A stretch of 41,506 nt of DNA from Clostridium sp. (GTDB lineage Bacteria > Bacillota > Clostridia > Clostridiales > Clostridiaceae). The first letter of the stretch is position 1. Every line of letters begins with the position of its first letter. The translations under genes were made by a program, and so were the position numbers. The notes beneath the pieces were generated by a model. It worked only from the letters and a program-made list of their open reading frames with translations. It had not been told where the DNA came from and searched no databases. Location of the stretch: the NCBI GenBank assembly GCA_018372555.1, contig JAHAIU010000004.1, positions 1 to 41,506 on the forward strand, given 5' to 3'. Shown here in pieces: positions 8,061 to 17,142 of this stretch.

Positions 8061-9164
8061 TTAATTTAAGTCTCCTATAAATATACTACCAGGCAATCCT
8101 CGTATAATAGCCGCTCCTTCAGCCTTTCTAAATTCCTTTTCTCCTTTTGATCTAATATAGAGACCTTCAATATCCATCATATCATTCTCTGCTTTTTTAT
8201 TTAAAATAACTAATTGTGCATTTTTAGTAGCAAAAAAGAATACTTCAGTATCTTCTTTATTCGCATAATAATCAGTTGAATTAAATACCTTCTCTAACTG
8301 CAAATTCTCTAAATTTACCTTCATAATCTCATTTCTCTTTGATAAATATAAAGCCTCTCCCTCATAACGAAACACTGCTTCTTCAACTCTCATAATAGGT
8401 TCTTTAACTATTTCCTCTTTTTCTAAATCAAATTTAAATAGACTACTTGGATTGTAATTAGCTATTACATATACGTTATTACCAGATTTAAAAAATTCAT
8501 ACGTATCATTTGGATTTTCTATTTCTTTACTATGCAAGAAATTACCTTCATTATCAAAAACTTCAATGTACTGTTTATTTAACTCTCCATAAGTATCCAT
8601 TAGATTGTCTGAACTTATTGAATAATACTTATCATTTGCTTTCACTAAAGTACTTATTATTGGTTTAGTTCCTTTAAAAGTTTTTATTTCATCCCCATTA
8701 AAATTCCCAACATCATGGACTTTATATTCATAATCATTATCAAATTCTTCCGTTGATTGATCTAAAAAAATTAAATCTCCATCATATTCTTCTACATAAA
8801 AACTCGTACCTTCTAAAAATCCATTCTCAACTTCTTTAACCTTCTTAGTTTTCTTATCTATTGAAATAAGATTTGTTTCCCCTACTAAATAATACTTATC
8901 ATCTGTTTCAAAGTTATCAAAGTAGAAACCTCCACTTTTTACACTTCTAGTCTCTACTAAATTGAAATTCTCATCATATAGCTTTACTGCATTAAACTCT
9001 TCTTGATAACTTAAATAATAATTATTAGGTCTTTGAATAGTTATAAATTTACTATTCTTTACTTTAATCTTATGGTTTATAAAATAGAAACTAGCTAAAG
9101 CTAACAATATGATCCCTAAAACAATAAGTACTACCCTTGTCTTAGATTTCTTGATTTCCCCCAC
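8061..9164 (-). CDS. Membrane-anchored extracytoplasmic protein, beta-propeller-like
   Basis: 367 residues starting at GTG, with GGGGGAG 5 bases upstream. A basic start and one membrane helix (about residues 10-30) are followed by an outside domain. This domain contains repeated short strand-rich units of the type 'KLYDENFNLVETR', 'LISIDKKTKKVKE', 'IEVFDNEGNFLHSKEI' and 'LFKFDLEKEEI'. Such recurring D-x(2)-G/N-x-turn units of about 45-50 residues are typical of beta-propeller proteins. No catalytic motif is visible and I cannot name the family. It stands alone between two terminators. Confidence 0.7.
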   Translation of the reverse strand: MGEIKKSKTRVVLIVLGIILLALASFYFINHKIKVKNSKFITIQRPNNYYLSYQEEFNAVKLYDENFNLVETRSVKSGGFYFDNFETDDKYYLVGETNLISIDKKTKKVKEVENGFLEGTSFYVEEYDGDLIFLDQSTEEFDNDYEYKVHDVGNFNGDEIKTFKGTKPIISTLVKANDKYYSISSDNLMDTYGELNKQYIEVFDNEGNFLHSKEIENPNDTYEFFKSGNNVYVIANYNPSSLFKFDLEKEEIVKEPIMRVEEAVFRYEGEALYLSKRNEIMKVNLENLQLEKVFNSTDYYANKEDTEVFFFATKNAQLVILNKKAENDMMDIEGLYIRSKGEKEFRKAEGAAIIRGLPGSIFIGDLN

Positions 9165-9465
9165 ATTCTCTCCCCCATATAATCTTATTTTTATTATATA
9201 CTCTTATAAAATAATTTTACATTATATGGTATAACCAGTAAATTAAATTTCATCTAAATAAGATATTATTTTTACTTAAAACATACCCCATTACTTATTA
9301 ATTACTAAGACTAATAAATTCCCTGCTTTCTATTTCTATATTAACTAATATTTTTTTCTTCATACTTTTCATAAGTAATTAATTATACCTTTCATATTAT
9401 AGAGAAAAAAATAAAAAGTTATTACAACTATTAATTTTGTAATAACTTCCTATTATCTCCATATT
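9165..9465. other. Intergenic region upstream of the propeller-like protein gene
   Basis: About 300 AT-rich bases containing the promoter side of the downstream gene and the terminator of the surface-protein gene. Nothing else recognisable was seen. Confidence 0.5.
9416..9448 (-). terminator. Terminator of the 940 aa surface protein gene
   Basis: AAGTTATTACAA/TTGTAATAACTT is a perfect 12-bp stem with a 9-nt loop. The minus-strand tail is TTTTTATTTTTTT. Confidence 0.85.
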
Positions 9466-12288
9466 TTATTCTACTGTAAACTCTTTCACTATAGTAACAG
9501 AATTACCTTTTGAATCGTATGTTTCAATAGTTATACGGTAATCTCCTACCTCTAAGAATAATCCCATAAGTTCTATACTAGCATAATTAAGTTTATCAGA
9601 TGGGAATGAAGTAGTAACATTGAATCTTCCTATATTTACTCCACTTAATGATTGTAACTTTATATCATCCTTCCCAAATGTGCTAGTTAAATCTTCGTTA
9701 AATGTTAACTCTAAAAGAGTACCCATCCACCCTTCAGATACTTCTATATTTGTAATATCTAATGAAGATTTATCTTCTTCTCCTCCATCAGGCTCTCCTA
9801 TAAATTCTGGTATTTTAAAGTGATCTACAAACCCCTTACGATAATTGCCATCATAATCAACAAATAGAACCCATAATCTAGATTTATTTGTTAATTTATA
9901 TCCTGATAAATCGATATCTAATTCATTATATCCAGAGTATAAGTCTACTTTTGTACTTGCTACTATACCATTTAGCACATCTTCAGCCATTGGTGTAGTT
10001 GAATCTCCGACAAATACTGAATTATTCCATTCATATACTCCATAATATAACGTTCCATATTCATCTGAATTAAATCCAAATTTTATTTTATTCTGTGAAT
10101 AATGGTCTATATTATCCCCAGTTATTGCAGGTGGATTAAAATGTGATTTAAATGAACCTTCAACAATGGTTCCATCTGGCATATTTACTGAAACAGTATA
10201 CTTATTATCCTTATGCCCATAGTTATCTGGCACAATTATAGTATAAGTTTGCTTATCTGAACTTACAATAAACTTTGCACCTTTAGTAGTAAGAGCTGAT
10301 TCTCTTGGACATATAATGCTAAAGTCCTCTAATTTTAATTCTCCCTTAACTGGTTTATTAAATGTAAATACAAATCTATTAGCTACAACCTCTTCTGCTG
10401 AAACTAACTTATACTCATCACCTTCTGTTTCCTCCTCATATTTCCCTAATTCAAGAGGTCCATAAACTGGAGAAGTTCTTCCATCAAAACCTTCCATAAC
10501 GTAATATACGTCATAGTCTTTATTTTCTTTTAAATCTGATATTGAAATCTCATTATATTCAGTCTTAATATATACCTTAGTTCCATTTTCTTCTATATCT
10601 TCTACATCTACATTTTTATTGAAACGGAACTTTGTTTTTTCTACAAGTTTATAGTATAAATATCCACCTTCATCAACACCATACACATCCATTATAGCTT
10701 CTGTTTGGCTTGTTCTATCTAACATAACCTTTGATGCTGTAGGATGATTATAGCTATACTCAAATTCCTTACTAATTATTTTTCCATTTGGTAATGTTAT
10801 ATATAATTCATACGTATTATCTTTATAATATGATGTATTTAATGTGTATGTTTTATTATCTTTAGTTGATATATTAAATACACTCATAGTATTTCCACCA
10901 TGACATATAATAGAAAGATCTGATAATTCTATTTTTGAACTAGTTGGTTCATTTAAAGTAAATTCAATTACACCTTGTTGTCTTAGAGTTATTGTACTTA
11001 TTTCATACTTTTCTTCTCTTCCAACAAATACATTATTAGCATCTTCACTTATTACTATCTTATCTTTAGAAGTATCAGTATAAACACCTGCATTGCTTCC
11101 CTTAATCTCTACTGAACTTAATGTACCATTTCCCATTATCTTTGTAGAATCACCATTAATAATGGCTTGTCCTACTGTAGCGCCTTCTTTAATATAGATA
11201 CTACTCTTATCACCATTTGAATTAACTACATTTACACTTCCATTAACTCCAATTATTGTATTATTTCCGCTATCATTAACTTTATCTACTGTTTTATTTA
11301 TTGTTATATCAGCATTGTTTGACTTTTCATCAATACTCATAACTTCAGTAGGGACATTAAGAACTAATGTACCATTTAAAATATTTAAATTAGAAATTTT
11401 GCTATCTCCTAAAATAGATGCATTTCCATTAATATCTACATTATTTACTTCCCTTACATTTTCTAAATATAAAGTTGGTCCACTTATATTTTTATCAATA
11501 TCTAATAATGTATTACGATATCTTGTTACTCCCTCTTTACCTACTTTTACATATGGTACTGTTGAATTTTTAATATTTACTTGATATTGTATTCCATCTT
11601 CTAAAATCAATTTTTCTTTAATCTCTACATTTTCTAATACAACCTTGCCCATATTTATAGAAGAATCAATATAAATATTTTTGTATATTTTATTTGATAC
11701 TGTAACTACACCATCTACTAAATCATTTTTAGTTATAGTAAGATCATTCAATGCTATTTCTGGTTTCTCAGTATCTTCTGGCTTTCCTGAATCATCTGGA
11801 TTACCTGGCTTCTCTGTATCTCCTGGATTATTAGGTTCATCTGGTTTTTCAGAGTTATCTGGTATATCTGGATTATTTGGATTTTCTGGCCTATTTGGTA
11901 TTTCAGGCTTATTTGGAGTTTCTGGATTCTCTGCTTCATTATCTATTCCTGGAACTTCTGGCATTTCTGTTCCACCTTGGCTTTCTCCACCTGCTACTTT
12001 ATCATTTTCAAATTCATTCCCTTTATTAATATCAGTATTGCTATTTAATAAATTATTTTGAGTTTGATTATCTATTGATGCTATTTCATTATTATCAATA
12101 TTACTCTCTTCTTTATTTTCTTCATTTTTATCTAATTTACTATTATTAGAATCATTTTGAATGACAGTTGCATCTTTATCAGTTAAACTACTTCCATCAC
12201 TTTGAAACTGATTTAAGAAATAAGCTCCCGATGCACATGCTATAACTACTGCTGATCCAATAATAATAGCAATTTTATTCTTTTTCAT
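9466..12288 (-). CDS. Large exported repeat protein, probable cell-surface protein
   Basis: 940 residues, not recognised as a named family. A signal peptide or anchor helix spans residues 6-28. An Asn/Asp/Glu-rich linker follows to about 95, then a Pro-Glu-Asn repeat linker (PEIPNRPENPNNPDIPDNS type) to about 175. Residues 178-430 are short strand repeats rich in Asn, Ile and Val (NGTLVLNVP, GVNGSVNVVNSNGD), looking like a right-handed beta-helix. The rest alternates two module types: Ig-like modules with EFTLNEP/FTFNKP/LTFNED and DLSIICHGG/DFSIICPRE, and fibronectin-like modules with YLYYKLVEK/TLYYGVYEW. No LPxTG, SLH or choline-binding repeat is seen, so the mode of attachment is unclear; the uncleaved N-terminal helix may hold it. 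AGGAGG precedes the ATG. Confidence 0.75.
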   Translation of the reverse strand: MKKNKIAIIIGSAVVIACASGAYFLNQFQSDGSSLTDKDATVIQNDSNNSKLDKNEENKEESNIDNNEIASIDNQTQNNLLNSNTDINKGNEFENDKVAGGESQGGTEMPEVPGIDNEAENPETPNKPEIPNRPENPNNPDIPDNSEKPDEPNNPGDTEKPGNPDDSGKPEDTEKPEIALNDLTITKNDLVDGVVTVSNKIYKNIYIDSSINMGKVVLENVEIKEKLILEDGIQYQVNIKNSTVPYVKVGKEGVTRYRNTLLDIDKNISGPTLYLENVREVNNVDINGNASILGDSKISNLNILNGTLVLNVPTEVMSIDEKSNNADITINKTVDKVNDSGNNTIIGVNGSVNVVNSNGDKSSIYIKEGATVGQAIINGDSTKIMGNGTLSSVEIKGSNAGVYTDTSKDKIVISEDANNVFVGREEKYEISTITLRQQGVIEFTLNEPTSSKIELSDLSIICHGGNTMSVFNISTKDNKTYTLNTSYYKDNTYELYITLPNGKIISKEFEYSYNHPTASKVMLDRTSQTEAIMDVYGVDEGGYLYYKLVEKTKFRFNKNVDVEDIEENGTKVYIKTEYNEISISDLKENKDYDVYYVMEGFDGRTSPVYGPLELGKYEEETEGDEYKLVSAEEVVANRFVFTFNKPVKGELKLEDFSIICPRESALTTKGAKFIVSSDKQTYTIIVPDNYGHKDNKYTVSVNMPDGTIVEGSFKSHFNPPAITGDNIDHYSQNKIKFGFNSDEYGTLYYGVYEWNNSVFVGDSTTPMAEDVLNGIVASTKVDLYSGYNELDIDLSGYKLTNKSRLWVLFVDYDGNYRKGFVDHFKIPEFIGEPDGGEEDKSSLDITNIEVSEGWMGTLLELTFNEDLTSTFGKDDIKLQSLSGVNIGRFNVTTSFPSDKLNYASIELMGLFLEVGDYRITIETYDSKGNSVTIVKEFTVE

Positions 12289-12740
12289 CGCAAATTACCT
12301 CCTACTCTAATATTAATTTCTATATCTCCGGAAATATTTTAACTGCATTTAAATCATAATGTCAACATTTTATAATTACTTTTACATAATAATCACTGTT
12401 TGGAAATTTCCTCAAAATTTATATGACTTTTATTTGTAACATTTTATAAAATTTATAATATATCTTTATATCTCTCTAAAAATTTATTATAAAATAAAAG
12501 TAGTTAAGTCAACTAAATTCATATAATAAAAAAAATAGTAGATAAATCTGTTTCTTAACAAATTCATCTACCTTTATACAGTATTACTTTATTCAAATTA
12601 TTAGTGTCTGAAATAACTAATTTAATATATAGCTTTTATTTCAATACTAATTTATTCAGCTCTCTAATTATCCTCTTAAAACTTTACATATGTTAAAAAC
12701 TTACCCATTTGCCCCAAGAACTCCCTCTCTCCAACTTTCC
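12289..12740. other. Intergenic region between phosphoesterase and surface-protein genes
   Basis: About 450 bases with no intact gene. It contains the promoter side of the surface-protein gene, the terminator of the transporter operon, and a second copy of the phosphoesterase 3' end. Confidence 0.6.
12538..12571 (-). terminator. Terminator of the nucleoside-transporter operon
   Basis: GTAGATaAAT/ATTcATCTAC imperfect 10-bp stem followed by T8 on the minus strand. It lies about 170 bases after the metallophosphoesterase stop codon. Confidence 0.75.
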
Positions 12741-12769
12741 TTAAAACTTTACATATGTTAAAAACTTAC
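12675..12769 (-). repeat. Direct duplication of the phosphoesterase gene 3' end
   Basis: A 30-bp sequence occurs twice without mismatch, at 12740-12769 and 12675-12704, offset by 65 bp. The first copy encodes the last residues of the metallophosphoesterase (KFLTYVKF and stop). The second repeats the same residues and stop codon behind the true stop, so it is non-coding unless fused by deletion. Confidence 0.9.
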
Positions 12770-13535
12770 TTTTTCCTGAAACATTTATAATTTCTACTGA
12801 TATTTCTCCATTTTCATATTTACAGAAATTACATTTAGTTTCCTCTTCAAATCTAACTCCTCCATCAGCTTCATCATATCCAATGAAAGAAAGACTACCT
12901 GCTGTAAAGTACGGTTTTCCTGCAAATATTCCTTTGTAAGGATGATGGGTATGCCCTGAAAATACTCCTACAATTGAACTTTTATTAATAATCTCTTCAA
13001 ACTCTTTGTCGAAACTAACTGATGGCAAATTAAATTGCTCTTTTAAAAGATGATGATGAGTCATAAGTATTGTATCCTTATTAGGCTCTTTCTCAAGTTC
13101 TTCCTTTAACCACTTATATCTTTCAAAAGTTATAATTCCATTACTGTTATGATGGTCAGAATTATCAAAGCTTATTATCTTAAGATTACCTATGTTAACT
13201 GTAGTATTATAAGGCTTATCCCCTAATTCTTCATTAAACCATCCCTTATAAAACTCCTTTTTATTGTCATGATTTCCTAATGTAACAATATAAGGAATAT
13301 TTCCAAAGATATTATTTAATTTTTCTTTTAAGGACTTATAATCCTCACTTGTTCCTGATTCAACTAAGTCTCCAGTAATTATAATAAAATCTAAAGTATC
13401 TTTATCTACTTTTTCTAATACCTTTTCTAATTGAAGTATTGGACTCGTCATATTATTAAAAATAGAATTATATCCACTCTCAGCTTTTGTATATTCTCTT
13501 AAAAAGTGTATATCTGATATGTGTAAAAATACCAT
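12741..13535 (-). CDS. Calcineurin-like metallophosphoesterase
   Basis: 264 residues with all metal-binding motifs: SDIHF (Asp8, His10), GDLVES (Asp56), GNHDNK (Asn88, His89), THHHL and SGHTHHP. The family hydrolyses phosphomonoesters or diesters, often 3',5'-cyclic nucleotides or nucleotides. It has no signal peptide, so it acts in the cytoplasm. Its ATG lies one base after the stop of the second permease gene, making it the last gene of the nucleoside importer operon, which suggests nucleotide or cyclic-nucleotide turnover. The true substrate is unknown. The last eight codons are duplicated downstream. Confidence 0.88.
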   Translation of the reverse strand: MVFLHISDIHFLREYTKAESGYNSIFNNMTSPILQLEKVLEKVDKDTLDFIIITGDLVESGTSEDYKSLKEKLNNIFGNIPYIVTLGNHDNKKEFYKGWFNEELGDKPYNTTVNIGNLKIISFDNSDHHNSNGIITFERYKWLKEELEKEPNKDTILMTHHHLLKEQFNLPSVSFDKEFEEIINKSSIVGVFSGHTHHPYKGIFAGKPYFTAGSLSFIGYDEADGGVRFEEETKCNFCKYENGEISVEIINVSGKSKFLTYVKF

Positions 13536-13536
13536 A

Positions 13537-14451
13537 CTATGCCCTTTTAACCTTGTTTTTTCTCTTCTTAATACTAAATATAACTAGGGCAACTACTGTA
13601 GCTATGTATGGAATAGATGCTGTTATTTGTGTTTTTAAAGATGTATTTTGAAGTACATTTCCAGCTGCTTGTGAAAATCCAAAGAATAAACTTGATAAAA
13701 ATACTCCTATTGGGTTAGACATTCCTAGATTATTTGCTGCCATGGCAATATATCCACGTCCTGAAGTCATATTCTGCATAAATAAAGTTACGCTTCCCAT
13801 TGATAGAAGAACTCCACCTAATCCACATAATAAACCTGATAGACTTATTGTAAGGAACTGATACTTTTCTACTGGAGTTCCAAGACTTCTTGCTGCCTCT
13901 TTATTTATTCCTATAGCTCTTAATCTATATCCTAAAACTGTCTTATATAAGAATATATGCATTCCAATAACTATTACAAATGCTAAATAGTCAATTATAG
14001 TTAACCCCGAAAGAATAGTTCCAAGTACAGGTATATCTTTAATAAAAGGTAATTCTATTTTATTAAGACTAACTAAGCTTGGATCAGTAAATAATCCCTT
14101 TGTCTTAAATATAATATAAAGTAAATATGTAGTTACTCCACCCATCATTGTATTAGCTGCCATACCAACAACTACTGGAGAGGCCTCTAACTTAATAATA
14201 CAAAATCCAACTATTGCTGAAACAATCATTCCACTTACTGCTCCTGCAAGGACAGATAAAAATACATTATGAGTATAATAATTAGCAACAATGCTGAAAA
14301 ATGCTCCTGTTAACATTGTTCCTTCCATTGCAATATTAAAGATACGAACCTTAGTACATATTGCTGCCGCAAGAGTTACTAATAAAATAGGTGTCATCAT
14401 ACGAATAGTAGAGTTTATTACTACTGCTAAATAATCTATATTTAATTCCAT
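13537..14451 (-). CDS. ABC nucleoside importer, permease 2 (NupQ/YufQ-type)
   Basis: 304 residues, eight to ten membrane helices, of the BPD_transp_2 family. Typical motifs are KVRIFNIAMEGTMLTGAF near the N terminus (N-x-A-x-EG-x-M-L) and LRAIGINKEAARSLG, the loop contacting the ATPase. It pairs with the permease encoded 2 bases upstream. BMP-dependent importers of this kind carry purine and pyrimidine nucleosides. GGAGT-type spacing is tight because it is translationally linked to the upstream gene. Confidence 0.9.
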   Translation of the reverse strand: MELNIDYLAVVINSTIRMMTPILLVTLAAAICTKVRIFNIAMEGTMLTGAFFSIVANYYTHNVFLSVLAGAVSGMIVSAIVGFCIIKLEASPVVVGMAANTMMGGVTTYLLYIIFKTKGLFTDPSLVSLNKIELPFIKDIPVLGTILSGLTIIDYLAFVIVIGMHIFLYKTVLGYRLRAIGINKEAARSLGTPVEKYQFLTISLSGLLCGLGGVLLSMGSVTLFMQNMTSGRGYIAMAANNLGMSNPIGVFLSSLFFGFSQAAGNVLQNTSLKTQITASIPYIATVVALVIFSIKKRKNKVKRA

Positions 14452-14453
14452 TT

Positions 14454-15545
14454 TTATTGAACTCCTTCCTTAGTCGATACATTTTTCTTTTTCTTATACC
14501 ATTTCACTACGAACTTTGCAGTGATTAATAAAGTTATAATACCTTGAATAATTGTAGTTACTTCTGATGGAACTCCCATACTTCTTTCTATTGTGCTACC
14601 ACCAGTTGTAATACCTGCTAAGAATATAGAACTAACTAAAATACCAACAGGGTGATTACTTGACATTAATGAAGCAATGATACCTGTCCATGCATATCCT
14701 GGAGATGTTATCATAGCATCTACATAACGATATCTTGAACCTAAAACTTCACATGCACCACCAAGTCCTGCTATAGCTCCACTTAGAATTAATACGTAAT
14801 ACATCATCTTTGTACTATTAACTCCACCATAGTTTGCAAAGTTTGGATTTAATCCGCCCATTTTAGCCTTATATCCAAAGCTTGTCTTCTTCATGATAAA
14901 TAGTATTACTAGTACTGAAACTAACGCAATTACAAATCCCCAGTGTAATGAATATCCATCAAACATTTTAGGTAGTATTGTATCCGTTAACTTTTGTGTT
15001 TGAATGGCAGATGAATCAACTGCTAATGGGTCCTTTACTACATATGTTGTAAAATATGATGCAATATAATCTGCAACATAGTTAAGCATAAGTGTAATTA
15101 TAAGTAAATCTAATTTAAATCTCTCACTTAAATAAGCAGAAAGTAATGAATATAATATTCCTACTACAGCACCTGAAATAAGAGCTACAACTATAACTAA
15201 TGATGCTGGTCCTGGGCAATTAGCAGCTACCACTGCTGATGTAAAGGCACCTAAAACCATTTGTCCTGCTGCTCCAAGACTTGAGTAACCCGATCCCCAT
15301 GCTAAAGCTCCTGCAAGCCCTGCAAATATAATAGGGACTGAACGCGTTAATGTAGTTGTTAAATAATAAGCTGAACCAAATCCACCCTTAAACATTCCTA
15401 TAATTGCTTCAAAAGGATTAAAACCTGAAAGTGCAATAATCACTCCACCTATTATTAACCCAACAACAATTGCTTGTAATGGATGCTTTAATGGCTCAAA
15501 TAAAGTAGTAAATTTATTTCTTGATAATGAATTTTTACTTTTCAT
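14454..15545 (-). CDS. ABC nucleoside importer, permease 1 (NupP/YufP-type)
   Basis: 363 residues with a cytoplasmic N-terminal tail and about ten membrane helices. GLAGALAWGSGYSSLGAAGQMVLGAF corresponds to the conserved N-x-G-x-EG-Q segment of this permease type, here with GAAGQM. FGYKAKMGGLNPNFANYGGV is the ATPase-contact loop. Its first codons overlap the end of the ATPase gene by 11 bases, so the two are translated together. Confidence 0.9.
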   Translation of the reverse strand: MKSKNSLSRNKFTTLFEPLKHPLQAIVVGLIIGGVIIALSGFNPFEAIIGMFKGGFGSAYYLTTTLTRSVPIIFAGLAGALAWGSGYSSLGAAGQMVLGAFTSAVVAANCPGPASLVIVVALISGAVVGILYSLLSAYLSERFKLDLLIITLMLNYVADYIASYFTTYVVKDPLAVDSSAIQTQKLTDTILPKMFDGYSLHWGFVIALVSVLVILFIMKKTSFGYKAKMGGLNPNFANYGGVNSTKMMYYVLILSGAIAGLGGACEVLGSRYRYVDAMITSPGYAWTGIIASLMSSNHPVGILVSSIFLAGITTGGSTIERSMGVPSEVTTIIQGIITLLITAKFVVKWYKKKKNVSTKEGVQ

Positions 15546-17043
15546 CTGTTTTACCTCCTACCATTAAAAGACCAAGCATTTTCTCATCAATACTTCCTCT
15601 TTTAAATTCTCCAACAATCTCACCTTCATAAATAACATAGATTCTATCACTTAAACTCATTATTTCACTTAATTCTGAAGAAACTAATAAAACGCTATCG
15701 CCATTATTTCTTTTCTCCACAAGTTGATCATGAATAAACTCCATAGCTCCAATATCTATTCCTCTTGTTGGCTCACAAGCAATAAGAAGTGGTGTCTCCA
15801 TAGCAATTTCTCTTGCAACAATAAGCTTTTGAGCATTACCACCTGAAAGTTCTTTAATCTTTTGATTAGGAGAATCTGCTTTTACTAAGAACTTAGTAAT
15901 TAATTCTGTTGCATGACTTGCAACTTTCTTTATATTTAATATTCCTCTTTTTGAAAATTCCTCTTTATCCTCAAACCCCATTAATGAATTTTCAGATAAA
16001 GTTGCTTCTGGTGCACTTCCCCAGAAATATCTATCTTCAGGAATATGTGCAATTCCTGCCTCTCTAATTTCCATTACCTTTTTATTCGTAATATTTTCTT
16101 TATTAAGTATTACTTCTCCTGAGTCTACATGTTCAAGACCTGTTATACATCTTATAAGCTCTGATTGTCCATTTCCAGAAACACCTGCAATACCAACAAT
16201 CTCACCCTTTTTTATATGTAAGTTAACCTTATCTAATACCTTTTTCTCATGTTCACCATTTAAAGTTAAATCTTTAATTTCTAATACTGATTCTTTAGTT
16301 GCTTTACTTGGAATCTCTCTTGTTAATATTTGTCTTCCTACCATTAAATAAGATAATTCTTCAATGCTTGTATCCTTTTTAAGAGTTTCTGCTACTACTT
16401 CACCAGTTCTCATTACTACAACTCTATCTGCAACTTCCATAACTTCATTTAACTTATGAGTAATAATAATTATACTTTTCCCAAGACTTGCTAATTGCTT
16501 CATTGTTTTTAAAAGTTCTTCTACTTCAATAGGAGTTAAAACTGCTGACGGCTCATCAAATATAATAATATCTGCATTTTGATAAAGGATTTTTAATATT
16601 TCAACACGTTGTTGAAGCCCAACTGGACAATCCTCTATAATAGCTTTTGGATCAACCTTTAACATATATTTCTTAGAAAGTTCTTCTACTACTTCAATAT
16701 TCTTTTTATAATCAAAGAATATTCCCTTTTTCATTTCTCTCTTATAAACGATATTTTCTGCAATTGTCATAGAATTAAAAAGCATAAAATGCTGCTGTAC
16801 CATTCCAATACCTTGTTCCATAGCGTCTGAAGGATTATGAAAGTCCATCTTTTTACCATTAATGAATATTTCACCTGAATCTGGTCTTTCTAAACCATAT
16901 AATATTTTCATTATTGTTGATTTTCCTGCTCCATTTTCACCTACAACAGCAAGAATCTCACCCTTATTAAGGTTTATATTTATTCCATTATTGGCCAATA
17001 CATTTCCATATCTTTTAACAATATTTTTCATTTCTAAAAGCAT
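15535..17043 (-). CDS. ABC nucleoside importer, twin ATP-binding protein (NupO/YufO-type)
   Basis: 502 residues with two ABC domains. The first has Walker A GENGAGKST (about residue 38), Q-loop GMVQQHF, Walker B DIIIFDEP and a relaxed signature CPVGLQQRVEI. The second has a degenerate Walker A GVSGNGQSE, signature LSGGNAQKL and CEPTRGID. The second site lacking the Lys-Ser/Thr of Walker A is normal in sugar/nucleoside-type twin ATPases. It energises the two permeases encoded directly downstream. Confidence 0.93.
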   Translation of the reverse strand: MLLEMKNIVKRYGNVLANNGININLNKGEILAVVGENGAGKSTIMKILYGLERPDSGEIFINGKKMDFHNPSDAMEQGIGMVQQHFMLFNSMTIAENIVYKREMKKGIFFDYKKNIEVVEELSKKYMLKVDPKAIIEDCPVGLQQRVEILKILYQNADIIIFDEPSAVLTPIEVEELLKTMKQLASLGKSIIIITHKLNEVMEVADRVVVMRTGEVVAETLKKDTSIEELSYLMVGRQILTREIPSKATKESVLEIKDLTLNGEHEKKVLDKVNLHIKKGEIVGIAGVSGNGQSELIRCITGLEHVDSGEVILNKENITNKKVMEIREAGIAHIPEDRYFWGSAPEATLSENSLMGFEDKEEFSKRGILNIKKVASHATELITKFLVKADSPNQKIKELSGGNAQKLIVAREIAMETPLLIACEPTRGIDIGAMEFIHDQLVEKRNNGDSVLLVSSELSEIMSLSDRIYVIYEGEIVGEFKRGSIDEKMLGLLMVGGKTDEK

Positions 17044-17084
17044 ATTAAACTACTCCTTTTCTAAGTGCTTTTAAGCATAAAACA

Positions 17085-17111
17085 AGGGCAAAGCAAAACT
17101 GCTAAAGCCCT
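17085..17111 (-). terminator. Partial terminator/attenuator after the binding-protein gene
   Basis: AGGGCTTTAGC/GCTTTGCCCT (one mismatch, 6-nt loop) on the minus strand, followed by TGTTTTATG. The weak T tail suggests partial read-through. That would make more binding lipoprotein than ATPase and permeases, a common arrangement for ABC importers. Confidence 0.6.
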
Positions 17112-17142
17112 CATATAAACATATTAAATGTTTAGTATTTTA

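Noticed and set aside
11681..12061. Plus-strand frame rich in Gly-Phe-Ser repeats opposite the surface protein
   Set aside because: It is the antisense reading of the Pro-Glu-Asn repeat linker, with no ribosome binding site. The repeats belong to the minus-strand protein.
17085..17111. Riboswitch between binding-protein and ATPase genes of the importer
   Set aside because: Only a single imperfect hairpin with a weak T tail is present; this is better explained as partial termination that sets subunit ratios.
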